Part shown: positions 31,360 through 40,468 of the stretch, piece by piece
How the letters are laid out: the number at the start of each line of letters is the position of its first letter
Numbering within the stretch: the stretch's first letter is position 1
From: Mesorhizobium sp. B2-7-2
GTDB lineage: Bacteria; Pseudomonadota; Alphaproteobacteria; Rhizobiales; Rhizobiaceae
Reading direction: 5' to 3'
Assembly: GCF_006440775.1 (NCBI RefSeq)
Contig: NZ_VFTZ01000025.1
Coordinates: 1 to 64,000 of the forward strand
Length of the DNA: 64,000 nt
Position numbers and translations under genes: made by a program
Notes under the pieces: model-generated
The model's database searches: none
What the model was told of the DNA's origin: nothing
Seen by the model: the letters and a program-made list of their open reading frames with translations, nothing else

Positions 31360-32598
31360 TCAGTTGCGGCTGTTGAGATGCCGCACCTGGCGCAGCGCGG
31401 GGAACAGATAGGCCCATAGGCCGGCGACGGCTATGGCGCCGATGCCGCCGATCACCACCGCGGGGACCGTGCCGATCAGCGCCGCCATGGTGCCGGCGCG
31501 GAACTCGCCGACCTCGTTGGAGGCGCCGACGAAGACCTGGTTGACGGCGTTGACGCGGCCGCGCACCTCGTCCGGTGTCCAGAGCTGGATCAGCGTCTCG
31601 CGGATATAGACGCTGAACATGTCGGTGGCGCCGAGCAGAGCGAGCGCCGCGATCGACAGCCAGGTGATGGTCGAGACGCCGAACAGCACCGTGAAGGCGC
31701 CGAACAAAGCGACGAAGCCCAGCATGATCTTGCCGGCATGGTTGCGGATCGGGTGGCCGGCGAGCCAGACGGCGACGCAGATGGCGCCGATGCCAGGCGC
31801 CGAGCGCAGCAGGCCAAGTCCCCAGGGGCCAAGCTGGAGGATATCGCGCGCATAGACCGGCAGCAGCGCCGAGGCGCCCGACAGGAGCACGGCGAACAAG
31901 TCGAGCGAGATCGCGCCGAGCACGATCTTCTCGCCCCAGATATAGCCGAAGCCGGCAAACAGCGTCTGCATCGTCGGCTTGTCGGTGGCCGTCTGCTGGG
32001 CGGGCTTCGGGATGGTGAAGATGAGCAGCCCGGCAGCGAGCATCAGGACCGCGGCGGTGGCGTAGGCGACTTCCGCCGACACGCCGTAGAGCAGGCCGCC
32101 GGCGACCGGGCCGACGATGGTCGCCGTCTGCCAGGCCGACGAATTCCAGGCGATCGCGTTGGCGAAATCTTCCTGCGGGACGAGATTGGCGAACAGCGAG
32201 GACGAGGCGGGGCCGTAGAAGGCGCGGGCAATGCCGAACATCACCAGCACGGCAAAGATCGGCAGCGGGCTGGTCAGGCCGCGCAGCGTTAAAAGCAGCA
32301 GGGCCAAGGCGCAGCCGGCCTCGACCAAAGTCGACAAGGTCATGATCAGGCGGCGGCCGAAGCGGTCGGCGACGACGCCGGTGACCAGGACCAGGAGCAG
32401 CGAGGGCAGGAACTGGACGATGCCGACAATGCCGAGGTCGAACGGATCGCGCGTCAAATCATAGACTTGCCAGCCGACGGCGACCGAGACGATCATGGTG
32501 GCGAAGGTGGTGAGAAAGCGCGCCGTCCAATAGCTGAGGAACGGGCGGTGCCGAAATGCGGCGTAACGCTGGTCTGGTGACGTTGCTTCGACGGTCAT
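31360..32598 (-). CDS. MFS transporter, EntS-like (MFS_3)
   Basis: A 412-residue major facilitator with twelve predicted membrane segments. It opens 'PFLSYWTARFLTTFATMIVS', and 'GVVADRFGRRLIMTLSTLVE' carries the loop 2-3 motif (D-R-x-G-R-R). The closest family is that of enterobactin exporter EntS, so it may export a siderophore or other small molecule. ATG 32598 follows AAAGGGG; the frame extends upstream to 32667 without a site. Single gene; the substrate cannot be told. Confidence 0.88.
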   Translation of the reverse strand: MTVEATSPDQRYAAFRHRPFLSYWTARFLTTFATMIVSVAVGWQVYDLTRDPFDLGIVGIVQFLPSLLLVLVTGVVADRFGRRLIMTLSTLVEAGCALALLLLTLRGLTSPLPIFAVLVMFGIARAFYGPASSSLFANLVPQEDFANAIAWNSSAWQTATIVGPVAGGLLYGVSAEVAYATAAVLMLAAGLLIFTIPKPAQQTATDKPTMQTLFAGFGYIWGEKIVLGAISLDLFAVLLSGASALLPVYARDILQLGPWGLGLLRSAPGIGAICVAVWLAGHPIRNHAGKIMLGFVALFGAFTVLFGVSTITWLSIAALALLGATDMFSVYIRETLIQLWTPDEVRGRVNAVNQVFVGASNEVGEFRAGTMAALIGTVPAVVIGGIGAIAVAGLWAYLFPALRQVRHLNSRN

Positions 32599-32757
32599 GA
32601 TCAGAGGGCCCCTTTGCGACAATGGCCGGCGGGGGCACTTCCACGGTGGGCGCTGGTCCGGCCGCAACCCTTTAGCCCAGTTCGTCTTGCCATGCGCGCA
32701 AAAAATCAGCCCTGGCGCGAAGAAAATCGGAAATTCCCTGCCCTGGTGAGGGGGCGT

Positions 32758-33858
32758 TCAGCCTCTCAACGCGGCCGAGATGGCCTCGATCCCGCCGCGC
32801 AACTCCGCTTCCGTCGGCCAGCCGAAACCGAGGCGGAAGAAGCGTCTCGGCATCTCGAACCAGTGGCCAGGGCCGACATAGGTGCCGTATTCCTCCAGCA
32901 GCCTGGTATAGAACCTGTCGAGGTCGAAGCCGGCATCGACGTTGAGCCGTGGGAAGCCGACAACGCCGCCTTGCGGCCGCACCCAGTCGACGAGAGGCTC
33001 GCCGTCGATCCAGGATTGAACGATGTCGCGGCGCCTGGCCATTTCCGGCAGCAGCGAGGCGAGGAAGGTATCACGGCGTTCGAGCGTGGCGCGGGCGATC
33101 GCCTCGTCGATGACGCTGCCGCAGATGCCGATCTGCTCCTTGGCGGCGAGGAAGGTTTCCTGCAATTGCGGATCGCGGGTCATCAGCCAGCCGATGCGGA
33201 TGCCCGGAATGCCGAAGGCCTTGGACAGCGAGCAGGCGCTGATGGCGGCGGGGCTGAGCGAGGCCGCCGACGGCAATCGGGCGCCATAGGAGAGGTCGCG
33301 ATAGGTCTCGTCGACCAGCAGCCGGCATTTGCGGCTTTCGGCAAGCGCAATCAGCGCGTCGAGGTCGGCGCGTGTCATCATCGTGCCGGTCGGGTTGTGC
33401 GGGCAGGTGACGCTGATCAGTCTGGTGTTCGGCCGCAGCTCTGCCTTCACACGGTCGATGTCGATGGCAAAGCCCTCGTCGAAATCGAGATCGATATAGG
33501 AGATGGCGCAGCCGATCGCCTTCGGTGTCTCGATATTGGTGGCGTAGTTCGGCCGCACGACCACGAGATGGTTGCCGGCCGACAGAAGCGACGTGGCGAT
33601 GATGAACAGCGCGCCGGCCGCGCCAGCGGTCACCAGCACATCATCGGACGAAAGACCGCTGTCCTGTCCGGCGATCAGCGCCCGCAGTTCCTTGTCGCCG
33701 CGATGCTCGCCATATAGCAGCGTGAGATCGGGCAGCGCGAGACCGATGTCGGAGAGTTTCTGGTCTGCTATCGAGCTTTCGGAAAGGTTGTAGCGGATGC
33801 GCTCGTAGCCGTATTCCTCCGGCGCTTCCTTCTCGATCACCATCCTGGCGTAGTTCAT
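32758..33858 (-). CDS. PLP-dependent aminotransferase, fold type I
   Basis: A 366-residue class I/II aminotransferase. 'ITCPHNPTGT'-type motif is seen as 'VTCPHNPTGTMMTRADLDAL', 'CRLLVDETYRDLSYGA' holds the Asp and Tyr that touch PLP, and the Schiff-base Lys is in 'SACSLSKAFGIPGIRIGWLM'. The C-terminal Arg in 'FFRLGFGWPT' would bind the substrate carboxylate. The start is ATG 33858, eight bases after AGGG; ATG 33864 is the alternative. Substrate unknown; MalY- or valine-pyruvate-type enzymes are possibilities. Confidence 0.9.
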   Translation of the reverse strand: MNYARMVIEKEAPEEYGYERIRYNLSESSIADQKLSDIGLALPDLTLLYGEHRGDKELRALIAGQDSGLSSDDVLVTAGAAGALFIIATSLLSAGNHLVVVRPNYATNIETPKAIGCAISYIDLDFDEGFAIDIDRVKAELRPNTRLISVTCPHNPTGTMMTRADLDALIALAESRKCRLLVDETYRDLSYGARLPSAASLSPAAISACSLSKAFGIPGIRIGWLMTRDPQLQETFLAAKEQIGICGSVIDEAIARATLERRDTFLASLLPEMARRRDIVQSWIDGEPLVDWVRPQGGVVGFPRLNVDAGFDLDRFYTRLLEEYGTYVGPGHWFEMPRRFFRLGFGWPTEAELRGGIEAISAALRG

Positions 33859-33969
33859 GGCCATGTCCCTGGCGGTTCATCGTTTTGCGAAAACGAACCG
33901 GGCGTCCTGTTTGAGGCAATTCCGTACCGGAATTGTCTTGGTAGAACGGTATCCAAGCCATAAAAGCAG

Positions 33970-34003
33970 GAAGCCTGCCAAGGCTGATTCCTCGGCAGGC
34001 TTC
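33970..34003 (-). terminator. Terminator of the MucR-family gene
   Basis: Ten-base perfect stem GAAGCCTGCC / GGCAGGCTTC with a 14-base loop, 29 bases after the stop of the gene at 34032; on the minus strand it is followed by CTGCTTTTA. A plausible rho-independent terminator with a short U-tract. Confidence 0.65.
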
Positions 34004-34031
34004 GCTAAACCATTGGTGCAGGGGCGTTATT

Positions 34032-34493
34032 TCAGGCCGGGGCCTTGGCCTTCCTGCCCCTTGCAGGCTTCGCCGGCTCCGGTTCGGCCTTGCGGCCGAG
34101 GCCGATCGACTTGGCGAGCTGCGAGCGCGAGGCCGCATAGTTGGGAGCGACCATCGGGTAATCCACCGGCAGGCCCCATTTGGTGCGGTAAGCCTCCGGC
34201 GTCAGGCCGAAATGCACGCCGATATGGCGCTTCAGCGATTTGAACTTCTTCCCGTCCTCGAGGCAGATGATGTAGTCCGGCGTCACCGAACGCCTGGGAT
34301 TGACGGCGGGGACCGGCGGGGGCGCCGCGGGCTCCACCGGCTGGCTGATCCCGCCGATCGAAGAGGCAACGCTGGCGATCAGTCCGCCCAGGTCGGAAGC
34401 AGGCAGGCGGTTTTTGGCGACATAGGCCGATACGATATGAGCGGTGAGCTCGAGCAGGTCGATTTCCCTGGCTGTGCTGGTGTCCTCGTCCAC
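34032..34493 (-). CDS. MucR/Ros family zinc-finger regulator
   Basis: A 153-residue regulator from GTG 34493, which follows a strong GGAGGG five bases upstream; an ATG at 34517 is possible but has no site. The N-terminal helical part ('LLELTAHIVSAYVAKNRL') mediates oligomerisation, and the DNA-binding domain is 'ICLEDGKKFKSLKRHIGVHF'. Its metal set is Cys77, Asp80, His90, His94: a CDHH arrangement as in MucR rather than the C2H2 of Ros. MucR proteins are H-NS-like repressors of exopolysaccharide, motility and symbiosis genes. The C-terminus is Lys/Ala/Pro-rich. Confidence 0.92.
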   Translation of the reverse strand: MDEDTSTAREIDLLELTAHIVSAYVAKNRLPASDLGGLIASVASSIGGISQPVEPAAPPPVPAVNPRRSVTPDYIICLEDGKKFKSLKRHIGVHFGLTPEAYRTKWGLPVDYPMVAPNYAASRSQLAKSIGLGRKAEPEPAKPARGRKAKAPA

Positions 34494-34698
34494 GTAGTCC
34501 CTCCATTTCTGCCGCAAGGTCGCGAAACCGATCCGGTTTTCGCGGTGTAATGTCGAAGCGCTGCGAGCGTTGTTTGCGAATTCGGGAAGCCGCAGGGGCC
34601 GCAGGCCGGCGAATTCCTAGTCGGCAAATCTGCGCGGCGCAACGTTTTGTCGCGTCAATACACGCTGTTTTGAACAATTATACTGAAATGTAACTATA

Positions 34699-35403
34699 TC
34701 AGACGACCAGCGCCTTGTCGCGCCACAGACGAAATCCACCCTCGAAAGCGCGAGTGTTGTCGCCGCGCCGGGACTTTTCAGGCAATTGATCGAGCTTGTC
34801 GACATTGCCGCCGCCGATCACGACATAGTCAGGCTGCAGGGCGGCGCGAAGCCTGTCGACAACGTCAAAAACATATTTGCGCCACTTCTTCTTCCCGTGC
34901 TTCACCAGGCCTCGTTCGCCGACATAATCCTCGAAAGTCGACCCCCTTTTGTAGGGCAGATGGGCGAGCTCCATGGGCTGGCCGACATTCTTGATGATCA
35001 TGGCGGCGCCCAAGCCCGTGCCGAGGCCGAGGAACAGCATGCGGCCGCCGTCATAGCTGCCGATCGCCTGCATCAGCGCGTCGTTGACGAGCTTCACCGG
35101 CTTGCCGAAAGCGGCGGTGAAATCATAGCCGTTCCAGCCCTTGCCGAGATTGAAGGGATCGAGCGAGGGCTTATTGTCGCGCACGGGGCCGGGATAACCC
35201 ATCGAGATGACGTCGTAGTCCAGGCCCTCGGCCAGTTTCCTGACCGACGAGACGACCTGGTCCGGGGTCAGGCTCGGTCCGGACGCGACGCGGCGCATCT
35301 CGCCGCCTGCGCTGGAGAGGATCTTCACATGCGAGCCGCCGACATCGACGGTGAGCACGATCGGATCGCCGGTCGCCGCCGCTTTCTTTGCTGCCTTCGC
35401 CAT
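34699..35403 (-). CDS. ppgK: ROK-family polyphosphate glucokinase-like protein
   Basis: A 234-residue ROK-fold kinase. Phosphate-binding motif 'TVDVGGSHVKILSSAGG', catalytic Asp in 'VKLVNDALMQAIGSYDGG', 'MLFLGLGTGLGAAMIIKN' and 'PMELAHLPYKRGSTFEDYVG' follow the PpgK pattern; the CxCG zinc motif of classical ROK repressors is missing, as in PpgK. It should phosphorylate glucose from polyphosphate or ATP. Last gene of the glucoamylase-gnd-zwf-ppgK operon, 17 bp after zwf, so it supplies glucose 6-phosphate to that operon. Confidence 0.82.
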   Translation of the reverse strand: MAKAAKKAAATGDPIVLTVDVGGSHVKILSSAGGEMRRVASGPSLTPDQVVSSVRKLAEGLDYDVISMGYPGPVRDNKPSLDPFNLGKGWNGYDFTAAFGKPVKLVNDALMQAIGSYDGGRMLFLGLGTGLGAAMIIKNVGQPMELAHLPYKRGSTFEDYVGERGLVKHGKKKWRKYVFDVVDRLRAALQPDYVVIGGGNVDKLDQLPEKSRRGDNTRAFEGGFRLWRDKALVV

Positions 35404-35420
35404 CCCGTCCTCCCCGAAAA

Positions 35421-36797
35421 TTATTTGCTCGGATTGATCCAGCCATCGGGTGGGCCGAAGCCGTTCATGGCATCGGCAGGTCCCCAGGTTTTCGGCGCGT
35501 AGATCTGCGGCGCCGTGGTGTCGCCGAGCACCGGACCGACGATGCGCCAGGCAAGCTCGGCCGCGTCCTGCCGGGTGAAGAGCTGGCCGTTGCCGTTCAT
35601 GGCGTCGCCGATCAGCCGCTCATAGGGCGGCATGTCGCCCTTGGTGTCGTCGAGCGCGGTCAGCTCCACCTGCTCGCCGATCATGTCGTCGCCGGCGACC
35701 TTGCGCTGGGCGCCGATCGAGATCGCCACCTGCGGGTCGATGCGGAAGCGCACATAATTGGCGTCGCCTGGCTTGATCGGGTCGAAGACGTCGAGCGGCG
35801 GCCGCTTCATACGCACAACCACCTCGGTGGCGTGCACCGGCATGTTCTTGCCGGCGCGGATGAAGAAAGGCACGTCCCGCCAGCGCCAGGTGTCGACGAA
35901 GAAGCGCACCGCGGCGAAGGTCTCGACCGGCGAGTTGGGCCTGACGCCCGGCTCGGCCAGATAGCCGTCGAACTGGCCGCGCACGACATCGTCCTTGGTC
36001 AGCGTGCGGATGGCGCGCAGCACTTGCACCTTCTCGTCGATCAGGTCGTCGGCCGAGCGGCCGACCGGCGGCTCCATGGCCAAAAGCAACAGGATGTTGA
36101 GCAGGTGGTTCTCGATGACATCGCGGATGCAGCCGACATCGTCATAGAATTTGCCGCGGCCCTCGATGCCGAAATCCTCGGCCATGGTGATCTGCACGCT
36201 CTCGACGAAATTGCGGTTCCAGATCGGCTCGAGGAAGGAGTTGGCGAAGCGGAAATAGAGCAGGTTCTGGATCGCTTCCTTGCCGAGGTAATGATCGATG
36301 CGGAAGATCGACTGCTCGTCGAACACCAGATGCAGCACCCGGTTGAGCCAGCGCGCCGACTGCAGGTCGTGGCCGAACGGCTTTTCCACCATCAGCCGCG
36401 CGCCGCGCGCGGTGCCGGACTGCTCCAGCCCTTGCACGACCGTTTCGAACATGGTCGGGGGAACGGCCATGTAGTGCAGCGGCCGCTGCGCGGAACCCAG
36501 CGCCGTCTTCAGCTTCTCGAAGGTCGCGCCGTCGCAGTAGTCGCCGCTGACATAGCGCAGCAGCGAGGCGAGCTTGGAAAAGACCTTGTCGTCGACACGG
36601 CCAAGCGCGGTGACGATGCCGTCACGCGCACGGTCCACCAGCTTGGGGAGTTCCCAAGGCTCGAAGGCGACGCCGATCACCGGCTCGCTCAGCGTGCCCT
36701 TGGCGACCATCTGGTAGAGCGCCGGGAAAATCTTCTTGTGCGCAAGGTCGCCGGTCGCTCCGAAAAGCACCAGCGTGTCGGACCTCTCCTGGCTCAT
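35421..36797 (-). CDS. zwf: Glucose-6-phosphate 1-dehydrogenase
   Basis: A 458-residue G6PDH, slightly shorter than the usual 480-500 residues. 'LVLFGATGDLAHKKIFPALY' binds NADP, 'FRIDHYLGKEAIQNLLYFRF' is the substrate signature with the key Asp-His and Lys, and 'FFIRAGKNMPVHATEVVVRM' is conserved. It oxidises glucose 6-phosphate to 6-phosphogluconolactone, forming NADPH. ATG 36797 follows GGGGAG; the longer frame to 36854 overlaps gnd. No 6-phosphogluconolactonase gene is present in the operon. Confidence 0.95.
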   Translation of the reverse strand: MSQERSDTLVLFGATGDLAHKKIFPALYQMVAKGTLSEPVIGVAFEPWELPKLVDRARDGIVTALGRVDDKVFSKLASLLRYVSGDYCDGATFEKLKTALGSAQRPLHYMAVPPTMFETVVQGLEQSGTARGARLMVEKPFGHDLQSARWLNRVLHLVFDEQSIFRIDHYLGKEAIQNLLYFRFANSFLEPIWNRNFVESVQITMAEDFGIEGRGKFYDDVGCIRDVIENHLLNILLLLAMEPPVGRSADDLIDEKVQVLRAIRTLTKDDVVRGQFDGYLAEPGVRPNSPVETFAAVRFFVDTWRWRDVPFFIRAGKNMPVHATEVVVRMKRPPLDVFDPIKPGDANYVRFRIDPQVAISIGAQRKVAGDDMIGEQVELTALDDTKGDMPPYERLIGDAMNGNGQLFTRQDAAELAWRIVGPVLGDTTAPQIYAPKTWGPADAMNGFGPPDGWINPSK

Positions 36798-36810
36798 GCA
36801 GTCTCTCCCC

Positions 36811-37824
36811 TCACGCGCCGGTCTTCGGCTTCTCGACATGGCCGCCGAAGGCATAGCGCATGGCGGACAGAAGCTTGTCGGCGAATTGCGATTCGCCTTG
36901 CGAGGAGAAGCGGTCGAACAGCGCCGAGGACAGCACCGGCGCCGGGACGCCGGTGTCTATCGCCGCTTTGAGCGTCCAGCGGCCTTCGCCGGAATCGGAA
37001 ACACGGCCGCCGAACTGGGCAAGCGCCGGATCGTTCTTCAGCGCGCCGGCGGTGAGATCGAGCAGCCAGGAGCCGATGACGCTGCCGTGCCGCCAGACCT
37101 CGGCGACCTGCGGCAGGTCGATGTCGAACTGATAGTATTGCGGATTTTCCAGCGGGCTGGTCTCGGCGTCCGCTATCCTGGACCGCTTGCCGGCATTGGC
37201 CGACTTCAGGATGTTCATGCCTTCGGCATAGGCGGCCATGACGCCATATTCGATGCCGTTATGCACCATCTTGACGAAGTGACCGGCGCCGCTCGGTCCA
37301 CAATGGAGATAGCCGAAGGGCGCGGTGCCGGCATCCTTGGGCGGGTTGGCGCCCGCATCGGCGCCCGGTGCCAGCGTGGCGAAGACCGAATCGAGATGCT
37401 TCACAGCGTCATCGGGGCCGCCGATCATCAGGCAGTAGCCGCGCTCCAGGCCCCAGACGCCGCCGCTGGTGCCGACATCGACGAAGTTGATGCCCTTAAC
37501 CGCCAGCTTGGCCGCCTGGTCGACGGCATCATGGTAATAGGAATTGCCGCCGTCGATGATGATGTCGCCCGGCTCCATCAGCGCCGCCACCTGGTCGACG
37601 ATCCTGCCGGTGATCGCGGCCGGCAGCATCAGCCAGGCGCAGCGCGGCTTGGCGAGCTTGCCGACGAACTCCTCCAGCGAGGCGGCACCGACCGCGCCGT
37701 CCTTGACCCTGCCGGCGACGCTTGCCGAATTGATGTCGTAGACGACGCATTCATGGCCGTCGCGCATCAGGCGCCGCACCATGTTGGCGCCCATCCTGCC
37801 CAGTCCCATCATTCCGATCTGCAT
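36811..37824 (-). CDS. gnd: 6-phosphogluconate dehydrogenase (decarboxylating), short type
   Basis: A 337-residue enzyme, the short GndA/YqeC type rather than the 470-residue classical form. 'MQIGMMGLGRMGANMVRRLM' is the nucleotide fold, 'GDIIIDGGNSYYHDAVDQA' and 'FVDVGTSGGVWGLERGYCLM' the substrate site, and 'CGPSGAGHFVKMVHNGIEYG' holds the catalytic Lys and following His-Asn. It converts 6-phosphogluconate to ribulose 5-phosphate with NAD(P)H. ATG 37824 follows GGGATG; 13 bp separate it from zwf. Confidence 0.95.
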   Translation of the reverse strand: MQIGMMGLGRMGANMVRRLMRDGHECVVYDINSASVAGRVKDGAVGAASLEEFVGKLAKPRCAWLMLPAAITGRIVDQVAALMEPGDIIIDGGNSYYHDAVDQAAKLAVKGINFVDVGTSGGVWGLERGYCLMIGGPDDAVKHLDSVFATLAPGADAGANPPKDAGTAPFGYLHCGPSGAGHFVKMVHNGIEYGVMAAYAEGMNILKSANAGKRSRIADAETSPLENPQYYQFDIDLPQVAEVWRHGSVIGSWLLDLTAGALKNDPALAQFGGRVSDSGEGRWTLKAAIDTGVPAPVLSSALFDRFSSQGESQFADKLLSAMRYAFGGHVEKPKTGA

Positions 37825-37874
37825 GGTTTCATCCCGATTGCTTGAGGAAGCAGAAGTACAATGGCCCTGCCGGA

Positions 37875-40286
37875 TCACGATTGAGCGTCAATGCCGACGC
37901 TGAAGTCGACATTCTCCCAACGCATCGCCTCGGGCCAGAAAAAAGTGAAGACGATGGTGGTTCCCGGCTGCAGGCGGCTGACGGGCACATCCACCAGATG
38001 AATGCCGAACGCATTCTCGGTTGTCTTGCTGTCCTGCACGGTCAGCCATTTGTCGCTGCTCCAATGGACGACGCCGGGCGCCGACAATTCGACGCGCAGC
38101 GCCTTGCCGGCCGGAATGGAGCGGATCTTGTTGTTGAAGCGCCAGATCCGCAGTGGCGAGACCGTCTTGCCCTTAATGTAGCGTTCGACGCCCTGCGGCG
38201 GCAGGTCGAAGACGGCGCCGTCGCGCAGCGAGCGCAACAGCTTGATGTGCTCGGCATGCGCCCAGACCAGCGGCATGGCGCTGCCGGACGGTTTGCCCAG
38301 CCACAGTTCGCGGTCGGGCATGTCCGGGCGATCCCAGACCTGCTCCGGCAGGAGGCCGCCGACGCCGGCCGAACGTTCGAAAGTCTCAAGCAGTTGCGCC
38401 GCCCTGTCCCTGCGGCCGGCGGCCAGCTCGTAATGGGCGCGCTCGCCGGCAAGCAGCGGCCACGGCCGCCCCCGGCCGGTGCCGTCGAAAGGCGCGCCAT
38501 CCTCGTGCTCGCCATAGCCATCGCCGGTATAGCGGTACCAAAGCGGGCCTTGCGGCAGGTCGCAGCGCAGCTCGGCGTCGATCGCCTTGACGGTGTTGAG
38601 GATGCGCGGGTCGTCCGCGGCCCTCAGCCCGAAGCGGACCAGCGCCAGGGCATCCGGGCTGATGATCGCCTCGGCGGGCTTGTCGGTGTCGCCCGGCGGC
38701 CGGTTCTTGATCGGCACGAAGCCGTCCTTCGGAGACGCGGCGCCACCATTGTCGGGCGGCGCGATGCGGACATAATAGCCGTCGGTTCCCGCCCTGGCGC
38801 TTGCCTGCGTGCCGGTTACATAGGTCCAGCGCTCGACCTGGTCGTTCCAGCAATCGGCGGTCTCGCGCAGATAGTTTGCCGGCTCATTTTTGCCGCAGAT
38901 TTCCAGCATGTCAGCGGCGGCGAGCAGGCCCGCTATTTCCACGGCTAGCGTGAACGGGCTGTAGCCGGCGTCCTCCTCCCAGCGGTCCTCGCCGGTGACC
39001 GGACCGTTGCGCACGACATAGGCGGCGGCGTTCTCGATCATCGCCAGGAAGTCGGCGAGCTTCGACTGCGGCAAGTGGCCGGCGCGGCGCAAGGCATCGG
39101 CAAGCAGCAGCGGAAAGGCGCATTCATCCATCTGGATGCCGGGCCAATAGGCGGTGCCGTCGGACCAGCAATTTTGCGGCCAGTGGCCGTCCGGCTGCTG
39201 GATCGAGCGCAGATAGGCGAGGATCTGCAGCGCCTGCCTGCCATCTCCGGCCGCCAGGAAGCCACCCGCCGTCTCGACCAGGTCGCGCGGCCAGATGAGG
39301 TGATAGCCGCCGAGGTCGTCGTCGCCCTTGTTGAAACCCCAGGGGATCGACAGGCTGGCGACGGCGGCGCCGGGCCTGGCTACCGACAGATGCGTCGCCA
39401 GCACTGCGGTGCTGACGCGGTAGGTGTTCAAACCCGAGGCAGCGTGGCGGTCGAGCTTTTCCAACCCTGCCTGGAATATCCGCCAGTTGTCGGCATAGGT
39501 CTTCGCGGCCGGCTCGAAACCCTGTTGCAGGCTTGCAAGCGCAAGATCGGCGGCTTCCCGGGGCGAAGCGCCGAAGCCGAGCGCCAGCAAGGCAACCGTC
39601 TTGCCGGCCGAAAAGCCGATCTCGCCGGTCAGCGCGACATTGCCGTTTTCGGTTGTATGACAGGAAGGATCGAGCGCGCCGTTATCGTGCAGTTGCCGCC
39701 AGCCGTCGGAAAAGCCGACATAGCCGGCCGAGCAGGCGCCCCAAGGCAAAGAGGAGGCGAGCGCCAGCGAGACACCGCGCCCTGTGGCGAAGAGAAGACG
39801 CTGCCCCTTGTGCTCGCCGATCCAGGCCGTGTTGCCCATGCCGGCGTTGACGAGGTGCGGCGCAAGCAGCGCGTAGACGCGATAATCAGCCCCCGTGCCC
39901 TTCATCGCGCTGAAATGCACTTCCTGCAGCAGCACGGGTCGTTTCGAATCCGTGACGATGCGCTTCTCGATCCGGTAAGCGCCGTCGGAGGCGATGTTGG
40001 TCAGCCGGTAGCCAGGCACCCCGTCCTCGAAAGGGTCGACGGTGTGGGCCGCATCGCGCTTCTCCTCGGAAAAATAACCGTCAGGGCCGGTTACGATCAG
40101 CCCTAGGTCGCGCGTGCAGGCGCTGTCGAGGTGCGGGTAATAGATTTCGTTCAGGATGCCGTGGCTGGTGGTGAACCAGAGCGGGCTTTTTGCCGAAAGC
40201 GCGGTTCCGACGCCACTCTTGGCACTTGACGTCCAGCGCGCCGGAATTCCGGGCGCGCCTTTAGAAACGGTCGGCGTCACTGCCAT
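37875..40286 (-). CDS. Glucan 1,4-alpha-glucosidase (glucoamylase), GH15
   Basis: An 803-residue bacterial-type glucoamylase releasing glucose from non-reducing ends of maltodextrin or glycogen. An N-terminal supersandwich domain ('PLWFTTSHGILNEIYYPHLD') is followed by the (alpha/alpha)6 barrel with 'HLIWPRDLVETAGGFLAAGD', 'PQNCWSDGTAYWPGIQMDEC' (Trp and the Glu region) and 'WEEDAGYSPFTLAVEIAG', the last with the general acid. No signal peptide is seen, so it acts in the cytoplasm. It is first in the operon, so it feeds glucose to the kinase and dehydrogenases after it. A C-terminal beta domain follows the barrel. Confidence 0.93.
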   Translation of the reverse strand: MAVTPTVSKGAPGIPARWTSSAKSGVGTALSAKSPLWFTTSHGILNEIYYPHLDSACTRDLGLIVTGPDGYFSEEKRDAAHTVDPFEDGVPGYRLTNIASDGAYRIEKRIVTDSKRPVLLQEVHFSAMKGTGADYRVYALLAPHLVNAGMGNTAWIGEHKGQRLLFATGRGVSLALASSLPWGACSAGYVGFSDGWRQLHDNGALDPSCHTTENGNVALTGEIGFSAGKTVALLALGFGASPREAADLALASLQQGFEPAAKTYADNWRIFQAGLEKLDRHAASGLNTYRVSTAVLATHLSVARPGAAVASLSIPWGFNKGDDDLGGYHLIWPRDLVETAGGFLAAGDGRQALQILAYLRSIQQPDGHWPQNCWSDGTAYWPGIQMDECAFPLLLADALRRAGHLPQSKLADFLAMIENAAAYVVRNGPVTGEDRWEEDAGYSPFTLAVEIAGLLAAADMLEICGKNEPANYLRETADCWNDQVERWTYVTGTQASARAGTDGYYVRIAPPDNGGAASPKDGFVPIKNRPPGDTDKPAEAIISPDALALVRFGLRAADDPRILNTVKAIDAELRCDLPQGPLWYRYTGDGYGEHEDGAPFDGTGRGRPWPLLAGERAHYELAAGRRDRAAQLLETFERSAGVGGLLPEQVWDRPDMPDRELWLGKPSGSAMPLVWAHAEHIKLLRSLRDGAVFDLPPQGVERYIKGKTVSPLRIWRFNNKIRSIPAGKALRVELSAPGVVHWSSDKWLTVQDSKTTENAFGIHLVDVPVSRLQPGTTIVFTFFWPEAMRWENVDFSVGIDAQS

Positions 40287-40403
40287 GCATTGGCCTCCTG
40301 CCGCGTTCCTAGACCAGGAGTCGCCGTCTTTTCAATCGTCGCACCGCAAGTTGATCGGGCAGTGCCAATGCTTTGGAGTTGACAGCTTGCGGTTCCTCTG
40401 AAT

Positions 40404-40414
40404 TTGTCTGACAA
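40404..40414. promoter_or_regulatory. GntR-type operator candidate upstream of the CUT2 transporter
   Basis: 'TTGTCTGACAA' is a perfect eleven-base dyad (TTGTC-T-GACAA), 54 bases before the start of the binding-protein gene and shared by the divergent glucoamylase promoter region. The shape TNGTNNNACNA resembles GntR/FadR-family operators. No GntR gene lies nearby, so the regulator would be elsewhere. Confidence 0.5.
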
Positions 40415-40468
40415 TAGATAAAAAACAGAGATTTCGGGTTAGTAGCAGCAACCTCGGGAGGAACCGAC

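Noticed and set aside
35388..36971. Long plus-strand ORF opposite zwf
   Set aside because: Antisense to a conserved dehydrogenase; composition bias explains the open frame.
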